A DNA stretch of 64,000 nucleotides, from assembly GCF_020076305.1 (NCBI RefSeq), contig NZ_JAIQXE010000004.1, positions 310,001-374,000 on the forward strand, read 5' to 3'. How positions within the stretch are numbered: position 1 is the stretch's first letter; every line of letters begins with the position of its first letter. Of this stretch, positions 29,046 through 38,672 are shown piece after piece. The translations under genes were made by a program, and so were the position numbers. The notes beneath the pieces were generated by a model. The model did not search any database. It had not been told where the DNA came from and saw only the letters and a list, made by a program, of their open reading frames with translations. Origin of the DNA: Flavihumibacter profundi (GTDB lineage Bacteria > Bacteroidota > Bacteroidia > Chitinophagales > Chitinophagaceae).

Positions 29046-31119
29046 CCAGCACAACGATCGTATGTGCCGGCACATGGTATTCCCGTGATTCAACAGGGGA
29101 TGCCTGGTTCCAGAGGCAGATGTCATTGGGTGATTCCAGTGAGGTATCGATCCATCGCCTCCAGTGCTTATCCGCATCCAACACCGGTAATTCAAAAACA
29201 AGAGACTCATTAAACGCATTGACAAGGTAATGCGTTTTTGTTTCCCCACTCATAGATCCCACAGTGAAGGAAATTGTATGGGAATTATCTGACCAGTCGG
29301 GTTGGTTTAAACGGACACCATGCCACCTGATTTCAGCAGACTTTAAAAGCTGGTTCAGGCTCATGCTGAATGGGAGAAGGGCCATATCCCTTTGCAAACG
29401 GGACTGAATCAAAAACTTCACAAAGCGAAAGATATCTCCATGCTTTTGCGCCAGGTTCCAGTCAAACCAGCTGGTCTCATTATCCTGGCAATACGCATTG
29501 TTATTCCCATGCTGGGTCCTGCGCACTTCATCCCCCATGCCGATCATAGGAGCACCAATAGAAAGCAGGGTAATGGCAAAAAAATTCCTGATCTGCCTCT
29601 TTCGCAATGCAGAAATGGCTGGATCATCCGTCTCTCCTTCCACCCCACAATTCCAGCTTAGGTTTTCATTATTCCCATCCCTGTTTCCTTCCTTATTTTG
29701 CTCATTGTGTTTCTGGTTATAGGTAACAAGGTCATTCAGTGTAAACCCATCATGGCAGGTTACGAAATTGATGCTTTGTTCAGGTTCCCTTTCCTCGTGA
29801 CCGTACATATCCGGACTTCCTATCAGCCTCGTAACCATATGGGATAAAGTTCCTTCGTCTCCCCTCAGGAACCTGCGCACATCGTCCCTGAATTTTCCAT
29901 TCCATTCTTTCCAGCTGTCACCAATAAAAATCCCAACCTGGTATAAACCTGCTGCATCCCAGGCTTCTGCAATGAGTTTGACACCTGCAAGGACCGGGTC
30001 CGATTCGATATCCCAGAGAATAGGTGCATTTTGTAAGGGTTCCCCGTTCTCATCCCGCGACAGGATAGAAGCCAGGTCGAAGCGGAATCCATCAACATGC
30101 ATTTCTGTTACCCAAAAATGAAGGCTGTCAAGGATCATCCTTCTCACAATAGACTGGTTTGCATTTATCGTATTTCCGCATCCGGAAAAATTCAAATATG
30201 AGCAGTCGTCCTTTTCCAGGAGGTAATACACTGAATTGTCTATTCCGCGGTAACTAAATGTCGGCCCGCTATTTCCACCTTCTGCTGTATGATTGTACAC
30301 AACATCAAGTATTACTTCAATGCCGGCGGCATGGAGTGCTTTCACCATATCCCGGAATTCATTGAGCACGTCCTGGGGGTTGCCGGAAGAACTGTATCCC
30401 TGGTGAGGTGCAAAAAAGGAAATGGGACTGTATCCCCAATAGTTGACCAGGCCTTCGGGTGCGTCCTGGGCATCAAATTGAAATACAGGCAGCAACTCCA
30501 CTGCATTAATACCAAGATCAACCAGGTAGGGGATCTTTTCCACTAGTCCGGCGAATGTTCCTCTTTTGGATTCCCCGACATTTGCACTGGGGTGCCGGGT
30601 GAAGCCTCCCACATGCAATTCATAAATAACGGTTTGCGAAAATGGCTGCCGCAAATGTTTGTCTCCTTCCCAATCATAGCCGGAATAATCCACTACCACA
30701 CTTTTCAGGGATGGGCAATTTACCTTACCAGGACCTGCCAAAGCCACACGATTATAGCCCCTGGGTACAGCTACGGCTTTTGCATAAGGATCTAAAAGGA
30801 TCTTGCCCGGATCATACCATTGGCCTTTGGACGGCTCATGGGGGCCACGGATACGGTATCCATAGAGTTGACCTGGCTTCACGCCTTTGACAAAAATGTG
30901 CCAGTAATGATAAGTTCGGTTATTGGTACTGTTTAGTGAAATTTCCCTGCTGGGATTCAGGTCTTCCTGGTGATCAAAAAATAGCAGGTCCACTGCGGTG
31001 CCATTCCTGCAAAAAATGGAAAAATTAACGCCGCCAGGGTATACGGTTGAACCAAGAGGATAAGATTCTCCCCTTGCATCGGGCTGGTCGTAACGTCCAT
31101 TGGATTCTTTCCTTAACAC
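29032..31119 (-). CDS. glgX: Glycogen debranching enzyme GlgX
   Basis: A 695-residue isoamylase-type GH13 enzyme. An N-terminal CBM48 region (YPLGSTVYPGGVNFSIFC) is followed by the four GH13 blocks: DVVYNHT, DGFRFDLAS (nucleophile Asp), AEAWD (acid Glu) and VTCHDGFTLNDL. It removes alpha-1,6 branches from limit dextrins left by phosphorylase. The start is a GTG at 31119, 10 bases after the phosphorylase stop, so the two form an operon. No glycogen synthase or branching enzyme lies nearby. Confidence 0.93.
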   Translation of the reverse strand: MLRKESNGRYDQPDARGESYPLGSTVYPGGVNFSIFCRNGTAVDLLFFDHQEDLNPSREISLNSTNNRTYHYWHIFVKGVKPGQLYGYRIRGPHEPSKGQWYDPGKILLDPYAKAVAVPRGYNRVALAGPGKVNCPSLKSVVVDYSGYDWEGDKHLRQPFSQTVIYELHVGGFTRHPSANVGESKRGTFAGLVEKIPYLVDLGINAVELLPVFQFDAQDAPEGLVNYWGYSPISFFAPHQGYSSSGNPQDVLNEFRDMVKALHAAGIEVILDVVYNHTAEGGNSGPTFSYRGIDNSVYYLLEKDDCSYLNFSGCGNTINANQSIVRRMILDSLHFWVTEMHVDGFRFDLASILSRDENGEPLQNAPILWDIESDPVLAGVKLIAEAWDAAGLYQVGIFIGDSWKEWNGKFRDDVRRFLRGDEGTLSHMVTRLIGSPDMYGHEEREPEQSINFVTCHDGFTLNDLVTYNQKHNEQNKEGNRDGNNENLSWNCGVEGETDDPAISALRKRQIRNFFAITLLSIGAPMIGMGDEVRRTQHGNNNAYCQDNETSWFDWNLAQKHGDIFRFVKFLIQSRLQRDMALLPFSMSLNQLLKSAEIRWHGVRLNQPDWSDNSHTISFTVGSMSGETKTHYLVNAFNESLVFELPVLDADKHWRRWIDTSLESPNDICLWNQASPVESREYHVPAHTIVVLVNVP

Positions 31120-31129
31120 GGTTGTTTAT

Positions 31130-33583
31130 TTAATAACTGGGTTTCACATTCCAGATCTTATTGCAATATTCACGGATAGAACGGTCGGAAGAGAATTTTC
31201 CCATCCGGGCAACATTGAGGATCGACATTCTCGTCCAATGGGAACGATCCAGGAAAGCATTGGAAATATTTTGCTGGCAATCGGCATAGGAATGGAAATC
31301 CTGCAAGACAAAGTAAGGATCATTACCGAGCAGGGAATCAACCAGGGGTTTGAACAGGTGTTTATCGCCCCTTGAAAATTCCCCTGATTGGAGGCGATCG
31401 ATAATTTCCCTCAGGTCTTCATCGTTTTGATAAAGGTCAAATGGGCGGTAACCGGTTTTGCGCAAAGCCTGGATATCCTCGACGGTTAACCCGAATAAGA
31501 AAAAGTTTTCCTTTCCGGCAGCATCCATGATTTCAATATTTGCTCCGTCCATGGTCCCGATGGTCAAGGCTCCATTCATTGAGAATTTCATATTGCCCGT
31601 TCCTGAAGCTTCCTTTCCCGCTGTAGATATCTGTTCTGAAAGATCTGCCGACCTGTATACCCATTCGCTGCTTTTTACATTAAAATCAGGAAAGAAAATC
31701 ACTTTCAACCTGCCGTCCACATCCCCATCATTGTTTACAACTTCCCCCACTGAATGGATCAGCTTAATGATCAGCTTGGCCATATGGTATCCGGGAGCTG
31801 CTTTACCTCCGAAAATGAAGGTCCTTGGCACGATGTCCAGACCGGGATTTTTCTTGATCCTGTTATAAAGATGGATGATATGAAAAACATTCAGGTGCTG
31901 CCGCTTGTATTCATGGATTCTTTTGACCATCACATCAAACATGGAAGCAGGATCGATCCGAACACCCGACATCCTGCTGACCTGGATGGAAAGTTCATTC
32001 TTATAGGTGCGTTTGGTTTCCTGCCATTTTTGTTGAAATGCAGGATCATCCGCCAGTGGCTCAAGTTTAATTATTTCATCTTCCATGTGGGTAAGCCAAC
32101 CTTCACCTATCTTATCACTGATCAAGGATGATAGACCAGGGCTATACAGTTTCAGCCACCTGCGTGGCGTAACACCATTGGTAATGCCAATAAATTTTTC
32201 CGGGGTCATGTTGTAAAAATCGCGCATCACATCCTTTTTCAGCAAGTCGGCGTGCAAGTCAGATACCCCATTCACCATATGACTGCCCACACAGGCAAGA
32301 TGTGCCATCCTTACATACTTTTCGCCTTCTTCATCGATGATCGAAAGGCTCCTGGCAATATGGTCATCACCCGGATACAGGCTTTTCACTTCAGCAAGGG
32401 ACCGGCTATTGATCTCATATATAATTTCCAGGTGCCTTGGCAATAAAGAAGCAAACAGGCTGAGTGGCCATTTTTCCAGGGCTTCCGGAAGCAGGGTATG
32501 ATTGGTATAGGCAAAGGTATTTTTGGTAATACGCCAGGCCCTGTCCCAGTCAACCTGCTTTTCATCTATTAAGATCCGCATGAGTTCCGCCACGGCAATG
32601 GAAGGATGGGTATCGTTTAATTGTAATGCCATGGAATCAGGTAACTGATCAATGGGAAGTCCCCGCAATTCGTGCAGGCGCAGGACATCCTGGATGGAGC
32701 AGGAAACAAAAAAATATTGCTGGGAAAGCCTCAGCCTTCTCCCTGCCAGCGGCTCATCGTTTGGATACAGGACTTTCCCGATGTTCTCAGAATACACTTT
32801 TTCATCTACCGCTTTCGAATAGTCGCCGCGGTTGAATGCTTCGAAATCGAAAGACTCAATGGCTTCCGATTTCCACAATCGAAGGAAGTTTACTTTATTG
32901 TTTTGGTAACCGGGCACTGGTGTATCATAAGCCACCCCTTTTACTTCAATTTCGGGTATCCACCTGGCAGAATACAATCCCATTTCATCAGTATAGTGTT
33001 CTGTGTGCCCGCCAATTTTTACAGTGAAACTGAGTTCAGTCCGGGCAATTTCCCAGGGATTACCAAACCTCAGCCATTTATCGGTGACTTCAAACTGCCA
33101 GCCATCCCTGATCTGTTGTTCAAACAGCCCGAATTCATACCTGATACCATATCCGATGGCCGGGACCTTCAGCGTTGTCAGCGAGTCAATAAAGCAGGCT
33201 GCAAGTCTTCCTAGCCCGCCATTTCCCAATCCCGGTTCTTCCTCAATATCCATCAATTGCCTCAGGTCAAGCCCCAGCCGCTGCGTAGCTTCCTTCACTT
33301 CATCATAAATCCCAAGGTTGATCAGGGCATTTCCCAAATGGGGTCCCACCAGGAATTCAGCAGAAAGATAACCAACCAGTTTAACCTCCTTATCCATCAG
33401 GCCATGAAGGGTATCGATCCAGTTTTTCATCAACCTGTTCCTGACCGTATAGGCCACAGCCATATACCAGTCATTGGTCGTTGCCAGGTCCCTGGATTTA
33501 CCCTGGATGGAATACAGGTTCTCCAGGATATCCTTTTCCAACTGGGCCACCTGGTTGACAATAATTGCCGGTTCTGTTATCAT
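31130..33583 (-). CDS. glgP: Glycogen/starch phosphorylase
   Basis: An 817-residue GT35 phosphorylase. The pyridoxal phosphate block EASGTGNMKFSMNGA carries the lysine that binds the cofactor, and the phosphate-site blocks YFFVSCSIQDVLR and LQLNDTHPSIAVAELMR are canonical. It releases glucose 1-phosphate from alpha-1,4-glucan ends in the cytoplasm. The length is normal for bacterial enzymes. It is the first gene of a two-gene operon with glgX. Confidence 0.95.
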   Translation of the reverse strand: MITEPAIIVNQVAQLEKDILENLYSIQGKSRDLATTNDWYMAVAYTVRNRLMKNWIDTLHGLMDKEVKLVGYLSAEFLVGPHLGNALINLGIYDEVKEATQRLGLDLRQLMDIEEEPGLGNGGLGRLAACFIDSLTTLKVPAIGYGIRYEFGLFEQQIRDGWQFEVTDKWLRFGNPWEIARTELSFTVKIGGHTEHYTDEMGLYSARWIPEIEVKGVAYDTPVPGYQNNKVNFLRLWKSEAIESFDFEAFNRGDYSKAVDEKVYSENIGKVLYPNDEPLAGRRLRLSQQYFFVSCSIQDVLRLHELRGLPIDQLPDSMALQLNDTHPSIAVAELMRILIDEKQVDWDRAWRITKNTFAYTNHTLLPEALEKWPLSLFASLLPRHLEIIYEINSRSLAEVKSLYPGDDHIARSLSIIDEEGEKYVRMAHLACVGSHMVNGVSDLHADLLKKDVMRDFYNMTPEKFIGITNGVTPRRWLKLYSPGLSSLISDKIGEGWLTHMEDEIIKLEPLADDPAFQQKWQETKRTYKNELSIQVSRMSGVRIDPASMFDVMVKRIHEYKRQHLNVFHIIHLYNRIKKNPGLDIVPRTFIFGGKAAPGYHMAKLIIKLIHSVGEVVNNDGDVDGRLKVIFFPDFNVKSSEWVYRSADLSEQISTAGKEASGTGNMKFSMNGALTIGTMDGANIEIMDAAGKENFFLFGLTVEDIQALRKTGYRPFDLYQNDEDLREIIDRLQSGEFSRGDKHLFKPLVDSLLGNDPYFVLQDFHSYADCQQNISNAFLDRSHWTRMSILNVARMGKFSSDRSIREYCNKIWNVKPSY

Positions 33584-33923
33584 GTGAAGAGGCTTTTAAA
33601 GATGCTGATTATATCAAATGCCGAAAGACATTATTGTCAAAAGGTACAGCCAGGATTGATCATTCGAACTGATGGAAATCACAAGCCGGTATAATTCAGT
33701 TCATGTAGGAGCAGGATTTTAGTCAGCCGGTTTAAAAGATTTTACTTCCGGGTTCCAAACAAGGGCTGGTCTTTGGTAGCTGGTCTAATATTTCCTTAAC
33801 TAAAGTATGAAAAATGCCCGTTTAAGTTTTCTTAAAACCGGCAACTGCCTGTCAGTGCTTCAGCATTCCAGGAAATTACGGCAACAGAACCCAAAAATTA
33901 ATGAGTACATTGTAATAAGTGAT
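33584..33923. other. Intergenic region upstream of divergent genes
   Basis: About 340 bases between glgP and the MG2/plug gene. An open frame covers part of it (from 33807), but the ATG at 33924 with a proper signal peptide is the better start, so I treat this as leader and promoter DNA. No clear motif, hairpin or RNA gene seen. Confidence 0.4.
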
Positions 33924-36419
33924 ATGAAAAGTCTTCAAAATGTCCTGTCTGCAGTTCTGTTATTAATAAGCTCCTGGGCCATGGCCCAAAATACACGCAG
34001 TTCCCTGGTTGCCAAAGTAGCAGATGAATTTATGGGCAGTATAAGAAAGTCGGATAAAGAGCAAATATTTGTCCAGACTGATAAGTCTTTCTATACTACC
34101 GGGGAAGATATCTGGCTGAAAGCTTTTTGTATAGGCGCAATTTCCAATAAACCGTTTCAAGAAAGCCAATCATTATTCGCAGACCTGGTAAATGACCATG
34201 ACAGTGTTATCAGCCAGATCATGCTGAATAATAGTTCGGGTAACCTGAATGGCCGCATAAGCATCCCTGTTACACTTCCTGAGGGTTATTATTGGCTAAG
34301 GGCATATACTGAGAGACAAGCGCAGGAGGACCAGCAGTCCATTTATGTCCAGTCACTGTATTTTTTTAACGCTTCCCAAAAAAAATCAAATCCTCCAGGT
34401 TCAATAAAAGGAAAAGTGATTGTCCAGCCTTCCGATACCGGTGTTGGCAGAATTAAGGTAAATATATATCCGGAAGGCGGTGTTGTTATTGCTGGTTCTA
34501 CAACACTATTCACCATTACAGCCACTGACAACCAGGGAAAGCCTGTTGATGTCAGCGGGTACATCTCAAATTCAGCAAATGGCGTGGTAGCGAAATACAG
34601 AACCGGGGAATATGGTTTGGGCACTTTTAGTTTTTATGCCAGGTCGCCAATGCAATATAGCGCCCACACCAATTATGGTGCTGGCAAGGAATTGCTCACC
34701 CCATTACCCAAACCAGATTTATCAGGTTACCAGCTATCTGTCACCAGCCAAACCAGCGACTCCGTTTTTTGCCTGGTATCGCTTGGGGATTCAATCTATA
34801 AGAAGTACAAGCTTTCTTTTGTATTGGCTTTGCAACGCGACAGCCTGTGCTATGCAGCAGCGGGTGAAGACATGTACAAGTTTGCAATTCCTGTAAAAAA
34901 ACTGCCCGCGGGAAAAATCAACCTCCTGCTCTTTAACGATGAACATAAAATAGTCAGTCAACGGGATATTTACATCGGTAAGCCCAACACTAAATTGACA
35001 ATTACCCCTGACAGGCCAGCCTATTCACCCAGGCAGAAAGTAATCCTGGACATAGGCAATTACGACACATCAGGTAAAAAGGATCCGGCCATTTATTCCG
35101 TTGCCGCAACCAGGAAAAATATGGCAGTAAACAATAACAGCACAATCGCTTTCAACAGGATCAGGAACGGAGGCATTGAATTCCCAAACAACCGGATCGC
35201 AGATTCAGCAATTAATACAAATTCATTCAGGCTCTGGGATACAGTAATGCTCGCCCAAACTGGTCATTACCTTGGCTGGGAGAAGAAAAAAGACAGCAGT
35301 ACAACCAGCGTGTCTTCTGCAGAAATGAATAACAAATGGAAAATAATAAGCGGAAGGATAGTCAGCAAGGGCCAGAAGGGTAAAAAAAGACAAATCACGT
35401 TATTTTACAACAGCGGAAGAAACAATATAGAAACCGAGGTAATTGAAGAGAATGGTCAATTCAAATTTAATTTACCTGACCTGTTTATTGACAGTACACT
35501 ACTGAACTTACAGGTAAGTACAACAAATGGCATTTCATCAGAAGATTCAATAATAATCGATACCCTTCATTTCCCAAAATTCAGTACTCCCCTTGCCCTG
35601 AAAGAAAGGTTACCGGAATCGGCTATACTAAAAATGGATAGCATAATAACGGCCCGGTTTTCAGGGTCAGAATGGCTCAAGCCTGTTACAGTAACTGCAA
35701 GGGATAAGGAACAGGTCACTTATAATGCATCCAAAATCATTAGCCCTTTCTCACGAATTATACCTGGTGATAAACTTGGCCAAAGCCAGAATGCAATTGA
35801 GACTGCGCTATTAAAAACGCCCGGTGTAACAGTTGTGGACCAAAGGATTAAGATAATGGGCGGTGGTATACAAAGTAAAACCAGTAAAGCTGCCGGACCA
35901 TTACTTTTCCTTGACGGTATTCCGGTGAATGTAAATAACAAAGCAAATGATGAATCGTCAAATTCAATAAATCTTGATTCGGGTAAGGATCCTTTGCTCA
36001 TATACCTTGAATCAATTAACCCAAGATTCATTGATTTTATAGAAGTCATTGAAGGTAGTGATGCTGCAATATTTGGGCTAGGCACAGATGGCGGAGTAAT
36101 TTATGTACATACATTAAGCACTTTCAGGGAGGAATTAAAACAAAATGAGAAAGGGCATAAATCATTTTATGCCCGTGGGTATTCCATTGCCCCGGTATTT
36201 CTCATTCCGGATTACGATAAAATTGAAATAAAGCAATCGTCTTACCCTGATAGAAGAACAACTGTTTATTGGAATGGAAATATTGAAACAGGTAACCACC
36301 AACAGGTGACTGTCCGGTTTTTTACCGCCGATGACCCTACTGATTACCTGGTTTCTGTTATAATGCTAACAAATACAGGCGATATCCAATTGGCTAACTG
36401 TACAATAACCTGCAAATAA
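33924..36419 (+). CDS. MG2-domain surface protein with barrel-less TonB-plug domain
   Basis: About 831 residues from the ATG at 33924, which gives a signal peptide (SLQNVLSAVLLLISSWAMAQ). Next comes an MG2-like block KEQIFVQTDKSFYTTGEDI, several beta-sandwich domains, and in the last third a segment with plug-like features (ALLKTPGVTVVDQRIKIMG, LLFLDGIPVNVN, IEVIEGSDAAIFG). The chain ends about 110 residues later, so there is no barrel. It resembles the truncated protein at 1-1438. Such proteins may partner with a receptor barrel encoded elsewhere. Function unknown. Confidence 0.82.
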   Translation: MKSLQNVLSAVLLLISSWAMAQNTRSSLVAKVADEFMGSIRKSDKEQIFVQTDKSFYTTGEDIWLKAFCIGAISNKPFQESQSLFADLVNDHDSVISQIMLNNSSGNLNGRISIPVTLPEGYYWLRAYTERQAQEDQQSIYVQSLYFFNASQKKSNPPGSIKGKVIVQPSDTGVGRIKVNIYPEGGVVIAGSTTLFTITATDNQGKPVDVSGYISNSANGVVAKYRTGEYGLGTFSFYARSPMQYSAHTNYGAGKELLTPLPKPDLSGYQLSVTSQTSDSVFCLVSLGDSIYKKYKLSFVLALQRDSLCYAAAGEDMYKFAIPVKKLPAGKINLLLFNDEHKIVSQRDIYIGKPNTKLTITPDRPAYSPRQKVILDIGNYDTSGKKDPAIYSVAATRKNMAVNNNSTIAFNRIRNGGIEFPNNRIADSAINTNSFRLWDTVMLAQTGHYLGWEKKKDSSTTSVSSAEMNNKWKIISGRIVSKGQKGKKRQITLFYNSGRNNIETEVIEENGQFKFNLPDLFIDSTLLNLQVSTTNGISSEDSIIIDTLHFPKFSTPLALKERLPESAILKMDSIITARFSGSEWLKPVTVTARDKEQVTYNASKIISPFSRIIPGDKLGQSQNAIETALLKTPGVTVVDQRIKIMGGGIQSKTSKAAGPLLFLDGIPVNVNNKANDESSNSINLDSGKDPLLIYLESINPRFIDFIEVIEGSDAAIFGLGTDGGVIYVHTLSTFREELKQNEKGHKSFYARGYSIAPVFLIPDYDKIEIKQSSYPDRRTTVYWNGNIETGNHQQVTVRFFTADDPTDYLVSVIMLTNTGDIQLANCTITCK

Positions 36420-36426
36420 ATTCACT

Positions 36427-37212
36427 TTAAAACCTGTACCCGATATGAAGGGCATAACGTAATCCAACGGACCAGAGACTGGATACACCGCTGCCGCTGA
36501 CTTCCTTATTACCTGTCAAATCCTTTAAAAGAGGGTATTTTTCCTTAAGGGCATCCAGTATGGCCTGTTGTTTTTCATTAAGGTCTCCCGTTGTGCCATT
36601 CAGTTGTATATTCCATTTATAGCTGGTTATTGAGGGTCCCAGCAGGACACAGTCAATAACAAACCTGTTTTTTATAACGAATTGATAACCCAGTTCACCG
36701 CCGATATTTAACATATCAAGCTTAGTATTTAGTGAAACGTCGGCATTGGTTGCCGTGTCCTTGCCGGATTTCTGGTTATTGAAGTGGTAATAACTCATAA
36801 AAGGGGCCAGGTAAACACCACGGGGGGCATTAAATTTATTTTCCTTGTTCAGATAAAAGCGATAATCTGCCCCAAATGTATACCCGCTTTTTTTCTTGTT
36901 CTCGTCAAAATTAAGGGAAGTATTGGCTATAATAGATGGCATTGGGAACTGGATGGGACCACCCCATGCAGTAATGCTTCTTTTATGGGATAATACCCTT
37001 TCATAGTTTAACTGGAAACCATTGCGATATAGGATGTAGCTGGTCAGGTTGATTTTCAGGGTATTTAAATGCTCTTTCTGTGGTTTAACCGAAACCGAAT
37101 CTTTCACCTGGGCTTGTGCATTTGCAAAGAACACCAATGCAATAAATAAGGCTACATAAGTCTTTACGTATTTCTGCAGGCATCCATAAATTTGGCAGAC
37201 AGAATATTTCAT
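36427..37212 (-). CDS. Outer-membrane beta-barrel protein, DUF3575-like
   Basis: A 261-residue protein with a leader (VALFIALVFFANAQAQ) and strand-rich body (LKINLTSYILYRNGFQLNYER, GYTFGADYRFYLNKENK, LWSVGLRYALHIGYRF). The final aromatic residue and strand pattern fit a small outer-membrane barrel, perhaps DUF3575-like. It is convergent with the MG2/plug gene. No role can be given. Confidence 0.72.
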   Translation of the reverse strand: MKYSVCQIYGCLQKYVKTYVALFIALVFFANAQAQVKDSVSVKPQKEHLNTLKINLTSYILYRNGFQLNYERVLSHKRSITAWGGPIQFPMPSIIANTSLNFDENKKKSGYTFGADYRFYLNKENKFNAPRGVYLAPFMSYYHFNNQKSGKDTATNADVSLNTKLDMLNIGGELGYQFVIKNRFVIDCVLLGPSITSYKWNIQLNGTTGDLNEKQQAILDALKEKYPLLKDLTGNKEVSGSGVSSLWSVGLRYALHIGYRF

Positions 37213-37523
37213 AACTAATCTTTTAAATATTAATTGGTCACTCAGATTACTTTTAGCAACCTTATTCGTTTATTAAATTTCTCAATTCTTAAGTAAATTT
37301 AACGCCTTGCTTAAATATTTACAGGTGAGTTTAATCATGTGCATGGGTGATTTTTTTTAGGTCACGGAAACATTAGTAAACCCTTATTCAGCATCATGGA
37401 AAGCACAATAGAGGCTTGTTTCGGGGGTTTATTAGGGTTTTAACGGTTTTTACCCCTCAATCCCGGCTTTTTTTCGCATTCATGTCCCCGGAACCTGTAT
37501 TTTTATACTCTAATCCGAACTGG
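37213..37523. other. Intergenic region between divergent envelope genes
   Basis: About 311 AT-rich bases between two divergent envelope-protein genes. A frame extends upstream to 37416, but the signal peptide begins at 37524. Both promoters should lie here; none is clear enough to mark. Confidence 0.35.
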
Positions 37524-38075
37524 ATGCGTATATTATTATTGATCTTTGTACTGGTCTCTTCCATTTCGTTGAGGGCGCAAACGCAATTAGCCCCCGGCGT
37601 TATGAACTATACGCAAAGGGATGCACTTTCCCATTTCAATTCATTCAGTGACAGCAATACTGTAAACAGGAAATGGTCACTGTATAAATATGGTGGTATT
37701 TCTACCGGCTATAGTTTTTTTAATGGGGGCAATGCCTCAATTGTATCTGCTCCTATAGGCATACAATTAAACCGCCGGTTAAATAATAACCTATACGCTT
37801 TCGCAGGTATTTCTGCAGCGCCTGCTTATTACAATTTCAACCGTTCCTTTATAAATTCGGATATCTATAAAAATAATCCAGCCGCCAGCCGGTTAAGTAA
37901 CAATGGTTTTGGTATGTATTCAAGATTCGAGGCGGGCCTGATGTATATCAACGATGAAAAGACTTTTTCAATATCGGGCAGTATCGGCATAAACAGAAGC
38001 AGCTATTCCCCGTATCCATCTTACAACCAGGCTAATTTACAAAAGCAGCAGCCTTTGAGTGGATCAAGGCAATAG
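37524..38075 (+). CDS. Small outer-membrane protein of unknown function
   Basis: About 183 residues from the ATG at 37524, chosen because it gives a clean signal peptide (RILLLIFVLVSSISLRAQ); the longer frame from 37416 would bury it. The body has barrel-like strands and many Asn/Ser/Tyr residues (GGISTGYSFFNGGNASIVS, LNRRLNNNLYAFAGISAAP). It resembles small Bacteroidota surface barrels often next to secreted cell-surface proteins. Function unknown. Confidence 0.65.
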   Translation: MRILLLIFVLVSSISLRAQTQLAPGVMNYTQRDALSHFNSFSDSNTVNRKWSLYKYGGISTGYSFFNGGNASIVSAPIGIQLNRRLNNNLYAFAGISAAPAYYNFNRSFINSDIYKNNPAASRLSNNGFGMYSRFEAGLMYINDEKTFSISGSIGINRSSYSPYPSYNQANLQKQQPLSGSRQ

Positions 38076-38138
38076 GCGTGCATACCATTAGAAACATCCA
38101 GAATATATTCCGAATATTTATTGGAGTTTTGGGTTATT

Positions 38139-38672
38139 ATGATATTTATACAGCTTACCGGATTATCCGGATCAGGTAAATCGACAATTGCACATGCAGT
38201 TAAAGTATTATTACAGGAAAGGGGCCATGCTGTTGAGGTAATTGACGGTGATATCTACAGGAAAAAATTATGTCCTGACCTGGGATTTTCGAAAGAAGAC
38301 AGAAATGAAAATATACGCAGGCTTGGTTTTGTTGCTAACCGGCTTGCTGCAAATGGGGTGATTTCAATCCTCGCTGCCATTAATCCTTATGAAGAAATAC
38401 GTAAAGAACTCCTGAATTATGGCAACCATGTAAAAACAGTATGGATCAATTGTGATATTAAAACATTAATGGAACGGGATACCAAACAGCTTTACAAAAA
38501 AGCATTTTTGCCAGAAGGGCATCCTGATAAAATTTATAATCTTACCGGTATTAATGACCCGTTTGAAACGCCCATCGAACCAGACCTGGTTATTGATACG
38601 CATAAGAATAGCGAATCTGCCTCTATTGATATGCTTTTTAATTTTATTATTCAAACTGTTTATGCCTCATAA
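38139..38672 (+). CDS. cysC: APS-kinase-like P-loop kinase
   Basis: About 177 residues from the ATG at 38139 (a TTG at 38121 is less likely). It has the P-loop GLSGSGKST at residues 8-16, the substrate block VIDGDIYRKKLCPDLGFS and the following EDRNENIRRLGF, all as in adenylylsulfate kinases that make PAPS. One difference matters: the usual ISP(F/Y)R segment reads INPYEEIR, so Ser is Asn and the first Arg is Glu. The substrate could therefore be something other than APS. It is convergent with the Sfp-type gene, overlapping it by 6 bases, and no ATP sulfurylase lies nearby. Confidence 0.78.
   Translation: MIFIQLTGLSGSGKSTIAHAVKVLLQERGHAVEVIDGDIYRKKLCPDLGFSKEDRNENIRRLGFVANRLAANGVISILAAINPYEEIRKELLNYGNHVKTVWINCDIKTLMERDTKQLYKKAFLPEGHPDKIYNLTGINDPFETPIEPDLVIDTHKNSESASIDMLFNFIIQTVYAS

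Noticed and set aside
31458-33694. Long plus-strand frames opposite glgP, up to 180 codons
   Set aside because: They mirror conserved phosphorylase sequence and have no signal, domain or proper start.
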